Below, one piece after another: positions 41,524 to 41,551 of a stretch of 41,551 nt of DNA (position 1 is the first letter of the stretch; every line of letters begins with the position of its first letter). Where the stretch lies: the NCBI RefSeq assembly GCF_001435895.1, contig NZ_AZFZ01000023.1, positions 1-41,551 on the forward strand, read 5' to 3'. A program made the position numbers and the translations under genes. The notes below the pieces were generated by a model. It saw nothing but the letters and a program-made list of their open reading frames with translations. It was not told the origin of the DNA and did not search any database. This DNA is from Lentilactobacillus parafarraginis DSM 18390 = JCM 14109 (GTDB lineage Bacteria > Bacillota > Bacilli > Lactobacillales > Lactobacillaceae).

Positions 41524-41551
41524 TGAAGTGAACCCTGCAAGTTGGACACTT
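41524..41551 (+). mobile_element. probable terminal inverted repeat of an IS3-family element continuing to the right
   Basis: From 41524 the sequence begins TGAAGTGAACCC and continues GCAAGTTGGACACTT. This resembles the TG-starting ends of IS150-group IS3 elements seen in lactobacilli. It pairs with the left window edge (15 of 20 matching) in the orientation expected for elements lying outside on both sides. No transposase is in the window. Confidence 0.45.

Noticed and set aside
1-41551. CRISPR arrays, tRNA or rRNA genes, prophage, toxin-antitoxin or defence genes
   Set aside because: No repeat-spacer pattern, cloverleaf or phage-type gene was recognised by reading both strands. The window is core chromosome, apart from possible IS ends at the edges.

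Overview
The window is a block of low-GC Gram-positive core chromosome. Protein sequences, gene order, T-box and L20 leaders, Shine-Dalgarno style and base composition (mid-40s % G+C by eye) point to Lactobacillaceae, plausibly the Lentilactobacillus/Secundilactobacillus/Levilactobacillus side. The genus is inferred from general resemblance, not from a search. About 46 protein genes are packed tightly, mostly on the + strand. I found no tRNA, rRNA, CRISPR array, prophage or defence island.

Layout. (1) 64-3928: prsA, a YtxH-like gene and hit on the minus strand, divergent from ecsA-ecsB; this is the secretion/foldase neighbourhood also known from Bacillus. (2) 3947-9821: trmB, a convergent unknown small membrane protein, a thioredoxin, ytpR, the soluble DNA translocase sftA and murC. 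(3) 9969-17841: a Bax inhibitor-1 family membrane protein, then polA-mutM-coaE-nrdR-dnaB-dnaI (DNA repair, cofactor synthesis, control of ribonucleotide reductase genes, replication restart and helicase loading). (4) 17857-21544: thrS behind a Thr T-box, then infC-rpmI-rplT behind an L20-type leader. (5) 21577-27928: yqeG-yqeH-yhbY-nadD-yqeK-rsfS-yqeM-tmcAL, then yceD-rpmF (ribosome assembly, NAD, tRNA modification). (6) 28062-33066: adhP (minus), an ArlRS/LisRK-type two-component system (+), yidC and acyP (minus). (7) 33108-41484: a TrmH/SpoU methyltransferase, an HD-domain protein, an HxlR regulator, pheS-pheT behind a Phe T-box, mltG, udk, greA and a HesB/YneR-like gene.

How the parts work together. 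Translation and its control dominate: two T-box-controlled synthetases, IF3 with L35/L20, L32, ribosome-assembly GTPase and silencing factors, and tRNA modification enzymes. Envelope genes (prsA, ecsAB, yidC, murC, mltG) and replication/repair genes make up most of the rest.

I found no new multi-gene system. The most notable signals are small. The threonyl-tRNA synthetase has lost all four conserved editing-site residues (H,H,C,H to E,Q,A,V) while its synthetic site is intact. infC appears to start at a rare AUA codon. A Rex-like operator overlaps the adhP promoter. DnaI lacks the zinc ligands of its Bacillus relative. Both edges of the window (1-30 and 41524-41551) resemble outward-lying ends of IS3-family elements, as if this were a contig bounded by insertion sequences.
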